Shown: positions 33,284-43,194, numbered from the stretch's first letter. The stretch is 64,000 nt of DNA from Bythopirellula sp041737835 (GCA_041737835.1 JBGSQY010000018.1), one strand, 5' to 3'. Made by a program: numbers and translations. Notes: a model not told the origin generated them from the letters alone.

Positions 33284-36200
33284 ATGCGACATCACTTACC
33301 ACGTATTTCCAGCGGCAATGGCCGTGCCCTTACTTTCGAAACTCTCGAAGAGCGACTTCCGCTGGATGCCTCGGACCTTCGGCTTACGGAGCTCGTTGCG
33401 TCGAATGACAACGGCCTGCAAGACTATGACGGCTCGTCATCCGATTGGGTTGAAATATACAACAGTGGGACTACATCCGTTGACCTCGCGGGCCTCTATC
33501 TCACGGACAATAGCAACAACAAAACGAAATGGCAGTTTCCTGCAGGCAGCGGCTCAATCGCTTCCGGAGGTTACAAGATCGTTTTTGCTTCCAGCAAGAA
33601 CACCATCAAACCTAATGGCGAAGTGCATACAAGTTTCAGTCTCAGTGCCGACGGCGAGTATCTCGGGATAATCGCAGCCAATGGTACGACGGTGATTGAT
33701 CAGTTTTCGCCTGAGTTTCCGCAACAGTACGAAGATATCTCCTACGGCGTGGCGATGGTGCCGACGGGCATGACAACGACCATCCTGGCTACTGGTGCTC
33801 AATCAAAATCCTGGGTGCCGAATAGCAGCATTTACGATGCGACTTGGACAAGCCGAACATTCAATGACTCGACGTTTACGATCGTAGGCCCCACTGGTGT
33901 GGGTTATGAACAAAATCCGGGCGATGCCGTGAACTTCACGGCCGAGATTGGCCGTACGATCCCTACTGGAACAACGTCGGTCTATACCCGCGTCAACTTC
34001 AACCCTTCGACACTCGCCGGAATCGATCAACTCACATTACGTATGCGTTACGATGACGGGTTCGTCGCGTATATCAACGGCGTGCGCATTGCTGAAGGAT
34101 TTGCTCCTGAAGTGGCCCAATGGAATTCGGTGGCCACGGGACAACGAGATGATTCACTCGCAGAGCAGTTTGTGGATTTTGACGTCAGCACAGTAATACC
34201 CTATCTAGTCACGGGTCAAAACGTCCTTGCGATCCACGGGATGAACACGGCAAGCTCATCTTCCGACATGCTGATTTCGCCGATACTCGTGGCTTCGGCT
34301 GCTCAAATCACAACGCCAACCGACGCTGGTTATTTTGAGATTTCGACTCCTGGCTACGGTAATGGCGACACCAACTTCGCGGGATACGCCGCGGATCCGG
34401 TAATGAGCATCCCCCGCGGGTTTTATAGTTCGCCACAGTCGGTAACTATCACGACGGCGACGCCTGGTGCGATCATCGTCTACACCACGAATGGGTCAGC
34501 TCCCACGGTGAATGCGAATCTGGGAATCACCAACGGCACGCTTTATACGGGACCGATCAACGTCTCCGGCACCACAGTCCTGCGTGCCAGCGCCTTCAAG
34601 CTCGATTACCGACCTTCATTCGTTACGGCCAACAGTTATCTGTTCGTCAACGACATCATCAATCAATCTCCGAGCGGACAGACACCGCCAGGCGGGTGGG
34701 CCAACAATGGCTTAAACGGTCAGGAAATGAATTATGGGATCGACCCAGAAGTTATTTCTTTCTACGGCGCGCAAGCCGTGAAAGATGCGCTCACATCCAT
34801 CCCTTCGATTTCGATCTCGACCGACGTGGCGAATTTGTTCGATGCGACTACGGGTATCTATGTTAACGCACTCAATCGGGGCCGTCCCTGGGAACGACCC
34901 GCATCGGTGGAATTGATCGATCCCGACGGTTCGGAAGCGGGCTTTATGGTCAACGCCGGACTTCGTATTCGAGGTGGCTATAGTCGAAACGACTTCAATC
35001 CGAAGCATGGATTCCGTTTGTATTTTCGGGGTGAATATGGGGCGGGGCATCTTGAGTATCCGCTGTTCGGTGATGAAGGCGCTGAAGAATTTGACGTCAT
35101 CGATTTGCGAACCGAGCAAAACTACTCCTGGTCGTCGGAAGGAAACACTCAAAATTCATTCGTTCGCGAAGTATTTGCCCGTGATCTGATGCGAGACTTG
35201 GGTCAGGAGTATACCCGAAGTCGGTACTATCACCTGTATTTGGACGGCGTTTACTGGGGAATCTATCAAACTCAGGAGCGCGTTGAGGAGTACTATGGAG
35301 AGACCTATTTTGGAGGTAACGAGCTCGATTACGACGTCGTGAAAGCTGGCCTTGGAGACGTGGGAGGGACCGAACTTTCAGCCGGTAACGATCAGGCTTG
35401 GCAGCAGCTGTTCAACTATGGTGAAGCAATCGCCGCCAATATCAATACCAACGCAAACTTGTATTGGACGATGCAAGGTCTAAACCCCGACGGGACTCGC
35501 AATCCCAGCCTGCCAGTACTCTTAGACGTCGATAACCTGATCACCTTTATGTCGATCGTCATCTTCACAGGCGGATATGACTCGGGCATCTCGCAGTTTT
35601 TGGGCAATAACTTGGCCAACAACTGGTTTGGGATCTACAACCGCGAAACAGCCGACCGAGGTTTTCAGTTCTATGTTCATGACAATGAACATTCGCTGGG
35701 AGCCGGCAGTCCCCTCCATTCAACGGCCAACATGGACCGCACGGGTCCGTTCAACAACGGCAACCAGAGCAATTATTCGCAGTTTAATCCGCAATATCTC
35801 CACCAAGATTTATTACAGCATCCTGAATACAAACAGAAATTTATCGACCATGCCCAGAAAGAGTATTTCAACGGCGGTGCATTGACGGTCGAGAATAACA
35901 TCGCACGACTATTGGACCGTAAGAATCAGGTCGATCCAGCAATCATAGCTGAGTCCGCGCGTTGGGGTGATGCCCAAGTGTCGACTCCACTCAAGAAGGC
36001 TGACTGGCAAAACGAGATTAATTGGCTTACTAATACCTACTTTCCCTATAGAAACAACGTCGTTCTTAATCAACTTCGTACCGATGGTTTGTTTACGTCG
36101 TTCAATGCCCCCAGTTACAGCCAACATGGCGGCGAAGTTCCTATGGGATATAGTTTGACGATGACCGCATCGGCGGGAACGATCTACTTCACCACCGATG

Positions 36201-36805
36201 GGGTGACTGACCCACGACTCATTGGAGGAGCGCCCAATCCTGCGGCTTCGATTTATACCGGGGCAGTATCGCTTAGCGGCGAAGTCACCGTCAAAGCTCG
36301 CTTGCGCACGTCAACCGGCGCATGGTCGGGATTAGTCGAGGCAACTTTCAGTGTCGCCAGCTTGCCAGGAGATTTTGATTCCGATGGAGACGTCGACGGT
36401 CGTGACTTCCTGAGGTGGCAACGTGGCGATTCAACAACTCCCCATAGCAGCAGTGATCTTACCGAATGGCAATCCAGTTATGGAATTGGCCTATTCACGG
36501 CTGCAGAAAGTGCTGAAACCCTGACTTTTAGCGACCAGACTTGGGAGACCTTTTCGCTCCCACTCGCGTATCCTAAGCAAGACGAGAATCGAGTCCAAGC
36601 ACTCGCAGAAGATTCTTCGGCGATACAATCGACTCAATCCCGCAGAGATTTTGAGTGGAATGGGACTCTCTTCAATCGTTCCAATGCAGAAGATTTTTCA
36701 TTCCTATCTTCGGCTGAGGATGTTAATTACGAGCTAACCGAGTTCGACTTGGTTTTTGATGAATGGGAAAGTCTTATGGAAACATCCATTCTCACCGCTA
36801 CTTAA
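33284..36805 (+). CDS. Secreted CotH-kinase protein with lamin-tail and dockerin-like domains
   Basis: 1173 aa from ATG 33284. The N-terminus RALTFETLEERLPLDAS is the planctomycete type of signature found on large exported proteins. Domains in order: lamin-tail-like LTD (about 30-145, LRLTELVASNDNG...SSDWVEIYNSGTTSVDLAGLYLTDN), a beta-rich domain, chitobiase/FN3-like segments with VYTTNGSAPT, a CotH kinase domain in the middle (LRIRGGYSRNDFNPKHGFRLYF to FQFYVHDNEHSLG), a second chitobiase-like repeat (IYFTTDGVTDPR) and a dockerin-type calcium loop (GDFDSDGDVDGRDFLRWQRGDS). The tail is acidic without a PEP-CTERM. CotH kinases phosphorylate protein in spores; here it is probably an extracellular or surface protein. 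The stop overlaps lpxK by 3 nt on the opposite strand. Confidence 0.88.
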   Translation: MRHHLPRISSGNGRALTFETLEERLPLDASDLRLTELVASNDNGLQDYDGSSSDWVEIYNSGTTSVDLAGLYLTDNSNNKTKWQFPAGSGSIASGGYKIVFASSKNTIKPNGEVHTSFSLSADGEYLGIIAANGTTVIDQFSPEFPQQYEDISYGVAMVPTGMTTTILATGAQSKSWVPNSSIYDATWTSRTFNDSTFTIVGPTGVGYEQNPGDAVNFTAEIGRTIPTGTTSVYTRVNFNPSTLAGIDQLTLRMRYDDGFVAYINGVRIAEGFAPEVAQWNSVATGQRDDSLAEQFVDFDVSTVIPYLVTGQNVLAIHGMNTASSSSDMLISPILVASAAQITTPTDAGYFEISTPGYGNGDTNFAGYAADPVMSIPRGFYSSPQSVTITTATPGAIIVYTTNGSAPTVNANLGITNGTLYTGPINVSGTTVLRASAFKLDYRPSFVTANSYLFVNDIINQSPSGQTPPGGWANNGLNGQEMNYGIDPEVISFYGAQAVKDALTSIPSISISTDVANLFDATTGIYVNALNRGRPWERPASVELIDPDGSEAGFMVNAGLRIRGGYSRNDFNPKHGFRLYFRGEYGAGHLEYPLFGDEGAEEFDVIDLRTEQNYSWSSEGNTQNSFVREVFARDLMRDLGQEYTRSRYYHLYLDGVYWGIYQTQERVEEYYGETYFGGNELDYDVVKAGLGDVGGTELSAGNDQAWQQLFNYGEAIAANINTNANLYWTMQGLNPDGTRNPSLPVLLDVDNLITFMSIVIFTGGYDSGISQFLGNNLANNWFGIYNRETADRGFQFYVHDNEHSLGAGSPLHSTANMDRTGPFNNGNQSNYSQFNPQYLHQDLLQHPEYKQKFIDHAQKEYFNGGALTVENNIARLLDRKNQVDPAIIAESARWGDAQVSTPLKKADWQNEINWLTNTYFPYRNNVVLNQLRTDGLFTSFNAPSYSQHGGEVPMGYSLTMTASAGTIYFTTDGVTDPRLIGGAPNPAASIYTGAVSLSGEVTVKARLRTSTGAWSGLVEATFSVASLPGDFDSDGDVDGRDFLRWQRGDSTTPHSSSDLTEWQSSYGIGLFTAAESAETLTFSDQTWETFSLPLAYPKQDENRVQALAEDSSAIQSTQSRRDFEWNGTLFNRSNAEDFSFLSSAEDVNYELTEFDLVFDEWESLMETSILTAT

Positions 36806-37866
36806 ATTGCATCCCGCAGAATTTGTTCGGAAGTCTGGCGCAGACGTTGTTCGAGAATCTCTTGGCCAGCCAGAAACCCAATCTCAATCCCCACGGCCCA
36901 GAGCGGAATGCTTCCCACCGTCGGCACGCGTAGCTTGACGAGATCTTTGCGCGTGCAAACCACGATGTCGGCTTGTTGGCTCCATTGGCTCAAGGAGGTG
37001 ACGTCGTCGCGGGTGTAGTTGTGGTGATCGGGGAACTCAAGCCAGGCCACGACTTCACAACCCAACGTCCCGACCGTGTGCCGAAAACCGGTGGGATTGC
37101 CGATTCCACAGAACGCCGCAACTCGCTTGCCGGACAAAATATTGGTGTCGACCTGTTGACCTGCGCTATTTAGGAGTGCGGCCACGCGATGTTCCACTTC
37201 GCACCAAGTGGCTTGAGGGGCAAGTTTCGCCACACGCTGTCGGATCTTTTCCCGTTCGCTGGGAGCGAGCATGTCGGCTCGACTGAGAACAACAGCGTCG
37301 GCTCTCGCTAAGCCGGCAAGCGGCTCGCGCAATGTTCCGCGGGGGAATACGTGCTCGAACCCGAACGGTTCCGTGGCGTCGAGCAGCACAATGTCCAAGT
37401 CCCGTTGCAACCGACGATGCTGAAAGCCGTCGTCGAGCAAGATGATTTGCATCTCGAGTTCTTCAACCGCCACTTGGGCCGCGGCCACTCGGTCGGGGTT
37501 CTGCACGTGGGGCACATCCGGCAGCGCGAGTTCCAATTCCAACGCTTCATCGTTGTAACCCCCTGCCTCAGCGCCATACCCACGGCTGACGATGGCCACA
37601 CGAATGTCGTCGGCACGTAAGTGACGGGCGATCCACTCGACAAACGGTGTCTTGCCCGTTCCCCCCAGTGTGAGATTCCCGACGCTCACTACTGGCACGC
37701 CCGCATTGTGAGTTTCCGCCTTACCGCTGGCGTAGCGACGGTTGCGGTAACGCATCGCCAACGTGTACGGCACTTCGGCGATGCGCAGGGCAGTCCGCAT
37801 GGCAATGGCCTTGGCACCCGTGCGTCGACCGCTCACAAGCTCGCGAAATTCAGTGGGAGAGAGCAT
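36802..37866 (-). CDS. lpxK: Tetraacyldisaccharide 4'-kinase
   Basis: 354 aa from ATG 37866; a further in-frame ATG at 37899 lacks a ribosome site, whereas GAAGGA lies just before 37866. LpxK phosphorylates the 4' position of the lipid A precursor at the inner membrane. Signatures: VPVVSVGNLTLGGTGKTPFVEWIARHL (P-loop), VAIVSRGYGA, ILLDDGFQHRRLQRDLDIVLLD, AFCGIGNPTGF and EFPDHHNYTRDDV. It shows that the organism makes lipid A-type lipopolysaccharide. It ends 3 bases inside the CotH gene, convergently, so transcripts overlap. Confidence 0.94.
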   Translation of the reverse strand: MLSPTEFRELVSGRRTGAKAIAMRTALRIAEVPYTLAMRYRNRRYASGKAETHNAGVPVVSVGNLTLGGTGKTPFVEWIARHLRADDIRVAIVSRGYGAEAGGYNDEALELELALPDVPHVQNPDRVAAAQVAVEELEMQIILLDDGFQHRRLQRDLDIVLLDATEPFGFEHVFPRGTLREPLAGLARADAVVLSRADMLAPSEREKIRQRVAKLAPQATWCEVEHRVAALLNSAGQQVDTNILSGKRVAAFCGIGNPTGFRHTVGTLGCEVVAWLEFPDHHNYTRDDVTSLSQWSQQADIVVCTRKDLVKLRVPTVGSIPLWAVGIEIGFLAGQEILEQRLRQTSEQILRDAI

Positions 37867-37958
37867 GCATCCTTCTCTAAAAATTGAGTTAGGCCGCATT
37901 TTCCGGAAAATTGGGCTGGTTCACTACCCCAGCTTCCCTGAAAAACTCGGCCGGTGAC

Positions 37959-37986
37959 CTGACCAACGCGGCGGGACTTCTATAAT
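37959..37986 (+). promoter_or_regulatory. Candidate promoter placing transcription start at the ATG
   Basis: CTGACC (37959-37964), a 16-base spacer, then TATAAT (37981-37986), only 6 bases before the ATG at 37993. If used, the mRNA would start at or next to the start codon (leaderless). Confidence 0.4.
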
Positions 37987-37992
37987 GGAGGC

Positions 37993-40900
37993 ATGGCCAG
38001 CGTCATTCAACCACCGCCCTCTCCTCCCCCATTCGTCACCGGTCCACGGGCCGAAGAGTTGTTGGTCGACGAGCAAATCCGGCAAACACGCCGGACACTC
38101 AAGTTTGTCGACTTCTGCTCGGGGATGCTCACGCTCGTCATCGGCGTGATGTTGTATCTGCTCGTCATGTCGGTGCTTGAACATTGGGTGATCCCCGGCG
38201 GCTGGAACGGTCCGACCCGTTTGATCCTGTTTTGTGTGATGGTCGCCGGGATCGGGTGGTACAGTTGGCGAACCTTTTGGCCGTTGTTTTCACGGCCCAT
38301 CAATCCCGCCTACGCCGCGCAGCTCATTGAGCGGAACACGCCCTCGCTCAAAAACAGTTTGCTGAATTTCTTGCTGCTGCGGAGTCGTCGGCAACAGCTT
38401 TCTCAAAAAGTTTATCAAGCCATCGAACAGCAAGCGGCTCAACGTCTGTCAGAAGTTTCGCTCGACACGGTCGTCGACCGCACGGCGCTGTTGCGGCTCG
38501 GTTATGTGCTCGTGGCAGTAGTAGCGATTTGTGCGCTCTATCGCGTGTTCTCGCCGAAGAATCTTACTTCGTCGATGGAACGGGTTTTGATGCCGTGGTC
38601 GAACACCGCAGCCCCTAGCCGGGTGGAGATTCTCGAAGTCACGCCGGGCAACACAGAAATCGCACGCGGCGAGCATTTGGAAATTACTGCCAAGCTGCAA
38701 GGGCTCCGCCATGATGAAGCTGTTCGGGTTTATTACTCCACCCTCGATAAGCAGGCCGTGGATCGCAATGTGCTACTCAGTGCGTCGGAGGGGGGGTCGC
38801 AATTTCGTGGCTTGATTCCCGATCGGTTCTCGACCGGCGAAAACAGCGGCGTGCAACAAGATCTTGAGTATTGGATCGAAGCGGGTGACGCCAAATCGCA
38901 AAAGTATAAGGTCACGGTCTTTGCGCGACCGACGTTGGTGGTTGAGAAAATCCGCTATCAGTATCCCTCCTACACCGACCTATCTCCTCGGGAAGTGGAA
39001 GGAACGGGCGACGTGAGCGCGCTCGAAGGGACGAAGGTGACGGTCTACGCGCTCGCCAATCAGGACATCGCCACGGCCAACGTCGATTTCAACGCCGATG
39101 GGCGAAACGATCTGCCGATGTCGTCTAAAGGAGATAAGGCGAACGCACAGTTCACGCTTTCGCTAAAAGAAGACCGCCGCACTCCGGAATACGACAGCTA
39201 CACGTTGCAATACAAGACAACAAAAGGCCGCACGAGCACGCTGCCGCCGAAATACAATATCGCCGTCACGCCCGATCACTCACCGGAAGTTCGCATCCTG
39301 GCTCCCGCGAATGATGAAGGTCAACTCGTCGAGCAACTCGACGTGCCGGTGGATATGCCCTTCACGGTGGAGGTCGAAGCCCGCGATCCCGACTTCATGC
39401 TGTCCAACGTCGTCATTTTGGGCGAAGTTGAGGGGCAACAAGTTATGAGCCGTGATCTGCTCAAGCAAGAACACTCGGGCAAGTTTGTCGGTCGCATGAC
39501 CGCCACTCCGCAAGAATTCAATCTCAAGCCGGGCGACATCGTGGAGTATTGGGCGACGGCGATCGACAATCGGCAACCCGAGCCCAACATCGCGAAGACG
39601 GATAAATTAAAAATTCGCGTGCTGGGTCGGCCCGACTTCGGGCAACAAGGACAAGGCGAGCAACAGGGCGAAGGCCAATCCGGCGAGCAAGGTGAAGCGG
39701 GCGAGAGTGGCGAAGGAGAAAGCGGCGAACAAGGGGAAGGCCAAGCGGGCGGTGGCGCCGGTGAAGGGGGTGAAGAGCAAGAAGGCGAAGGTGAGGCCGG
39801 CCAACAAGGGGGTGAAGGAGAATCCCAGGGCGAACAAGAAGGCCAAGCCGGACAAGGAGGCGGATCGAACGAAGGTGAAAACTCCGATTCGCAAGAATCT
39901 CAAGGTGCCGGTGGCAATTCGTCTTCATCGGGCGGTGAGAACCAAGGCTCTGATCAACAAGAAGGCCAGCAACAAGGTGACTCGCAATCCTCCGAGGGAG
40001 AAAGTGGCGGCGAAAACCAAGGCGGTGAGCAACAAGGTGATCCTAACGGCCAAGGGGGCGATCAATCTCAAGGCCAAAGTGGCGAACAAGGAAAAGTTTC
40101 TGCCGAAGGAGATAGTGATGGTGAAGCTTTTGAGCGCATGAGCGAACACTTTGCCGAGCAGAATCAAAAGTCTCAAGGCGAGGGACAATCCTCCGACGGC
40201 GAATCTCCCGAGGAAAGCGGTTCGACCGATCCAGCCCAAGCGAGTGAAAACCAAAACAAATCCGAACAGAATGACGCGGGCAACGAGACGCAATCCCGCG
40301 AAGGTGACGGTCAAGGTTCACCCGAAGAACAGCAGCAAAGCGGCGGCAAGGAAGGTCAAAACCAAGATCAGGGAATCGACGGTAACCAAGAAGGTGAAAA
40401 ATCAGAAGGTTCGGGCGCTGAAGGACAGCCCAGCGAACAACGTGAACAGCAACGCAGCGATGCCGAACAAGGAGACGAAGGCGAGAAGCAAGAAGCCCCC
40501 GGCGGGAAAATGTCGACAGAGCAAGGTGAGCAAGGAGCAGGGAACAATCCTGGTGACAACGAAGGCTCGATGGACACCGACAACGGGCGGAAGTCACGCG
40601 ACAAGAGTGACGAAGGCAAGCCCGATGCGGAAATGAACGATCAAGAAGCCCCCGGCCAAGCCAACAGCCAACAGGAATCGGATTCTTCTGGTGCGAATGG
40701 TGGAGACCAATCGGGCGGCGGTCAAGAGGGAGCTGGCCAGCAGGCCGATGCGGAAGGAACTGGTACGGCCGGCGAGAATACTGCGGCGGATGACGGTGGT
40801 GGACAAGCCGCCGAACAAGGCGCAGGTGAGACGTCATCAAATCCCGGCCAGCAGTCCGAGGCGGATAGCCCCACGGGCGAATCGAGTGAAGAAAACAAAC

Positions 40901-41538
40901 CGGGCCAAGGAAGCAAGGAGTCGAACGAGCAAGGGGGCAACCAGCCCGGCGGCGAGCAAAGTCAAAGCGGTCCCGGCCAAGATGGCGAGCAGCCTCCTGA
41001 AGGTGAACCCACTAATAATCAAAACCCTCAAGAGGGCCAGAACAATTCACAAACGACGGGTGCCCCTGGTGGTGGAATCCCCAGCGGCGGCGGCACAGGT
41101 AGCAACGAAATGGCTCCACCCCCGAATAGCGACACGGAACCAGGCGACGCGGCGAATCTCGATTACGCGAAAAAGCAAACCGATTTGGTGCTGGATCGTT
41201 TGGATGATCAACTCAAGAAAAAAGAGGTCGACAAAGACCTGCTCGACAAGCTTGGTTGGACCGAAGAAGAATTGCGCGAGTTTGTCGAACGCTGGAAAAA
41301 CCTCAAGGCCGGAGCCGAGGCCAATCCCAACGAAGAAACGCAGCAGGAACTCGATAAGGCCCTGCGCAGCTTGGGATTGAATCCCGATCGCCGGACCGGT
41401 TTTAAATCGCAGGCAATCAAAGAAAAGTTGCGTGAACTGCAAGACTCCTATCGGGGACGTACACCCATAGAATATGCCGATCAGGTACGGGCTTATATGA
41501 AAGGGACGGCAACCGTCCCCGAGGAAAAGCAAGACTGA
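37993..41538 (+). CDS. DUF4175-like membrane protein with giant Gln/Gly/Glu/Ser-rich region
   Basis: 1181 aa. After a Pro-rich start come two helices at about 41-62 (FCSGMLTLVIGVMLYLLVMSVL) and 76-95, then a third at about 163-185. Residues 200-540 are beta-rich Ig-like domains (VEILEVTPGNTEIARGEHLEITAKL, VVEKIRYQYPSYTDL, LKPGDIVEYWATAIDN), which recall the DUF4175 family. About residues 543-1055 are low complexity, mainly Gly, Gln, Glu, Ser and Asn. A helical C-terminus closes it (LVLDRLDDQLKKKEVDKDLLDKLGWTEEELREFVERW, SYRGRTPIEYADQVRAYMKG). Membrane-bound, with the repetitive segment probably in the periplasm. GGAGG lies just one base before the ATG. Function unknown; such proteins are often found near MoxR/BatA-type genes, which are not present here. 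Confidence 0.82.
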   Translation: MASVIQPPPSPPPFVTGPRAEELLVDEQIRQTRRTLKFVDFCSGMLTLVIGVMLYLLVMSVLEHWVIPGGWNGPTRLILFCVMVAGIGWYSWRTFWPLFSRPINPAYAAQLIERNTPSLKNSLLNFLLLRSRRQQLSQKVYQAIEQQAAQRLSEVSLDTVVDRTALLRLGYVLVAVVAICALYRVFSPKNLTSSMERVLMPWSNTAAPSRVEILEVTPGNTEIARGEHLEITAKLQGLRHDEAVRVYYSTLDKQAVDRNVLLSASEGGSQFRGLIPDRFSTGENSGVQQDLEYWIEAGDAKSQKYKVTVFARPTLVVEKIRYQYPSYTDLSPREVEGTGDVSALEGTKVTVYALANQDIATANVDFNADGRNDLPMSSKGDKANAQFTLSLKEDRRTPEYDSYTLQYKTTKGRTSTLPPKYNIAVTPDHSPEVRILAPANDEGQLVEQLDVPVDMPFTVEVEARDPDFMLSNVVILGEVEGQQVMSRDLLKQEHSGKFVGRMTATPQEFNLKPGDIVEYWATAIDNRQPEPNIAKTDKLKIRVLGRPDFGQQGQGEQQGEGQSGEQGEAGESGEGESGEQGEGQAGGGAGEGGEEQEGEGEAGQQGGEGESQGEQEGQAGQGGGSNEGENSDSQESQGAGGNSSSSGGENQGSDQQEGQQQGDSQSSEGESGGENQGGEQQGDPNGQGGDQSQGQSGEQGKVSAEGDSDGEAFERMSEHFAEQNQKSQGEGQSSDGESPEESGSTDPAQASENQNKSEQNDAGNETQSREGDGQGSPEEQQQSGGKEGQNQDQGIDGNQEGEKSEGSGAEGQPSEQREQQRSDAEQGDEGEKQEAPGGKMSTEQGEQGAGNNPGDNEGSMDTDNGRKSRDKSDEGKPDAEMNDQEAPGQANSQQESDSSGANGGDQSGGGQEGAGQQADAEGTGTAGENTAADDGGGQAAEQGAGETSSNPGQQSEADSPTGESSEENKPGQGSKESNEQGGNQPGGEQSQSGPGQDGEQPPEGEPTNNQNPQEGQNNSQTTGAPGGGIPSGGGTGSNEMAPPPNSDTEPGDAANLDYAKKQTDLVLDRLDDQLKKKEVDKDLLDKLGWTEEELREFVERWKNLKAGAEANPNEETQQELDKALRSLGLNPDRRTGFKSQAIKEKLRELQDSYRGRTPIEYADQVRAYMKGTATVPEEKQD
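39622..41157 (+). repeat. Low-complexity coding segment
   Basis: About 510 codons dominated by Gly, Gln, Glu, Ser and Asn, with recurring units such as GEQQGE, GEGQ, GQSGEQGE and NQGG. No strict period is visible. It accounts for the long antisense frames (Leu/Arg-rich) seen opposite, which are not genes. Confidence 0.8.
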
Positions 41539-41580
41539 CGCCTGCTGGCGTTCAAACCATCGTTCGATCACAATGAGTCG

Positions 41581-43194
41581 ATGACACCGCTTATTCCTCG
41601 CTATCTTGTTGCTTTCAATCCCAAGCGGATTCCGCATCATTTCGTCGATGTTTTAGTGATCGGCGGGGGGATTGCCGGGATGCGGGCCACCATGGCCATC
41701 GATCCGCGGCTATCGACGTTGGTCGTTACCAAAGATCGCTTGAGCGAATCCAACAGCACGTATGCTCAAGGGGGCATTGCGGGTGTACTGGCCCCCGAGG
41801 ATCGCTTCGAAGATCACGTTGCCGACACGCTCACAGCGGGTGCCGATCTATGCGATCGCGAGATTGTCGAAATGGTGGTCCGTGAAGCGCCGGGGCACAT
41901 TCGCGAACTCATAGAATGGGGCACCGTATTCGATCAAGAAGAGGATGGCGATCTGTTGCTCGGCCGCGAAGGAGGGCATAGCCATCACCGTATCGTGCAT
42001 GCCCTGGGCGACGCCACTGGTAAGGAAATCATGCGGGCGATGATCACCCGCGCGCGCGATGTCCTCAAAGCGCAAATCTGGCCCGATACCTTCACAATTG
42101 ATTTGCTAACACACGAAGGCCGTTGTCGCGGAGCGCTTGTTTGGAATAAAGATCATGGCCGCACGTTTGTCTGGGCTAAGCAAACGATTCTTTGCACAGG
42201 GGGTGTGGGGCAGATTTACCGTGAAACCACGAACCCACCCGTCGCCACGGGTGATGGTCACGCGATTGCTTATCGTGCGGGTGCGGAACTACGCGATATG
42301 GAATTCATGCAGTTCCATCCGACCGTGCTGTACATCGCAGGCAGCAGTCGAACTTTGATCACAGAAGCGATCCGTGGCGAAGGAGCCATCCTCGTCGATG
42401 CGAACGGCGAGCGCTTCATGCCGAGCTATGACCCCCGCGCGGAATTAGCTCCCCGCGACATTGTGAGTCAGTCCATTGCCGACCGCATGAGCGAGACACA
42501 CCACCCGTGTGTTTATCTGGATTTGAGTCCGCTCGACCCGGCGCATGCGCTCAAGCGGTTCCCCGGCATCGCCAAAAGCTGCGCGGAATTCGGCATCGAT
42601 ATCACGCGCGATCGCATTCCCGTTCGGCCTGGCGCGCATTACATGATCGGCGGCGTGACGGTGGACAGCAATGGCCAGACGACGCTTCCCGGGTTGCTGG
42701 CTTCTGGCGAAGTTACCAGCAGCGGACTACACGGCGCGAATCGATTGGCGTCCAACAGTTTGCTCGAAGGTTTGGTCTATGGAGCCCGCGCCGGCAATGC
42801 CGCGTCAACGGCAGCACTCGAAATGGCCGATTCCTATCAAGCACTTCCACTGGAAAATTTGAGTCTCGAACCAAGCGGTGAACCGCTAGATCTCTTGGAC
42901 ATTCGCAACTCGCTCAAAAGTCTTATGTGGCGGGCCGTAGGCGTAATTCGCGACGGCAAGCAACTGACCGAGGCGGCCAAGACAGTCGATCAGTGGTGTC
43001 ACTACGCGCTTTCACGGCAGTTCGCTGAGCCGGAGGGGTGGGAACTCCAAAACATGCTCACCGTGGCCCGGGTGATGATCCAATCGGCGCTCGCACGCGA
43101 GGAATCGCGGGGTGTGCATTTGCGGAGCGATTTTCCGGAATCTGGCGGCGCGGCTTGGCGGCGTCATCTTGCCGTCATAAGTACAAAGGCCTGA
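41581..43194 (+). CDS. nadB: L-aspartate oxidase
   Basis: 537 aa, family length. It oxidises L-aspartate to iminoaspartate with FAD, the first step of NAD synthesis. Signatures: FVDVLVIGGGIAGMRATMAI (FAD-binding), ESNSTYAQGGIAGVL, HSHHRIVHALGDATGKEIMRAM, ILCTGGVGQIYRETTNP, GDGHAIAYRAGAELRDMEFMQFHPTVLY, GERFMPSYDPRAELAPRDIVSQSI and GLHGANRLASNSLLEGLVYGARAG. ATG 41581 gives the normal N-terminus and lies 42 nt after the previous stop. nadA and nadC are not in the window. Confidence 0.96.
   Translation: MTPLIPRYLVAFNPKRIPHHFVDVLVIGGGIAGMRATMAIDPRLSTLVVTKDRLSESNSTYAQGGIAGVLAPEDRFEDHVADTLTAGADLCDREIVEMVVREAPGHIRELIEWGTVFDQEEDGDLLLGREGGHSHHRIVHALGDATGKEIMRAMITRARDVLKAQIWPDTFTIDLLTHEGRCRGALVWNKDHGRTFVWAKQTILCTGGVGQIYRETTNPPVATGDGHAIAYRAGAELRDMEFMQFHPTVLYIAGSSRTLITEAIRGEGAILVDANGERFMPSYDPRAELAPRDIVSQSIADRMSETHHPCVYLDLSPLDPAHALKRFPGIAKSCAEFGIDITRDRIPVRPGAHYMIGGVTVDSNGQTTLPGLLASGEVTSSGLHGANRLASNSLLEGLVYGARAGNAASTAALEMADSYQALPLENLSLEPSGEPLDLLDIRNSLKSLMWRAVGVIRDGKQLTEAAKTVDQWCHYALSRQFAEPEGWELQNMLTVARVMIQSALAREESRGVHLRSDFPESGGAAWRRHLAVISTKA

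Noticed and set aside
39524..41031. Several Leu/Arg/Ser-rich antisense and off-frame open frames opposite the low-complexity segment
   Set aside because: Their composition is dictated by the Gly/Gln/Glu/Ser repeats of the sense gene.
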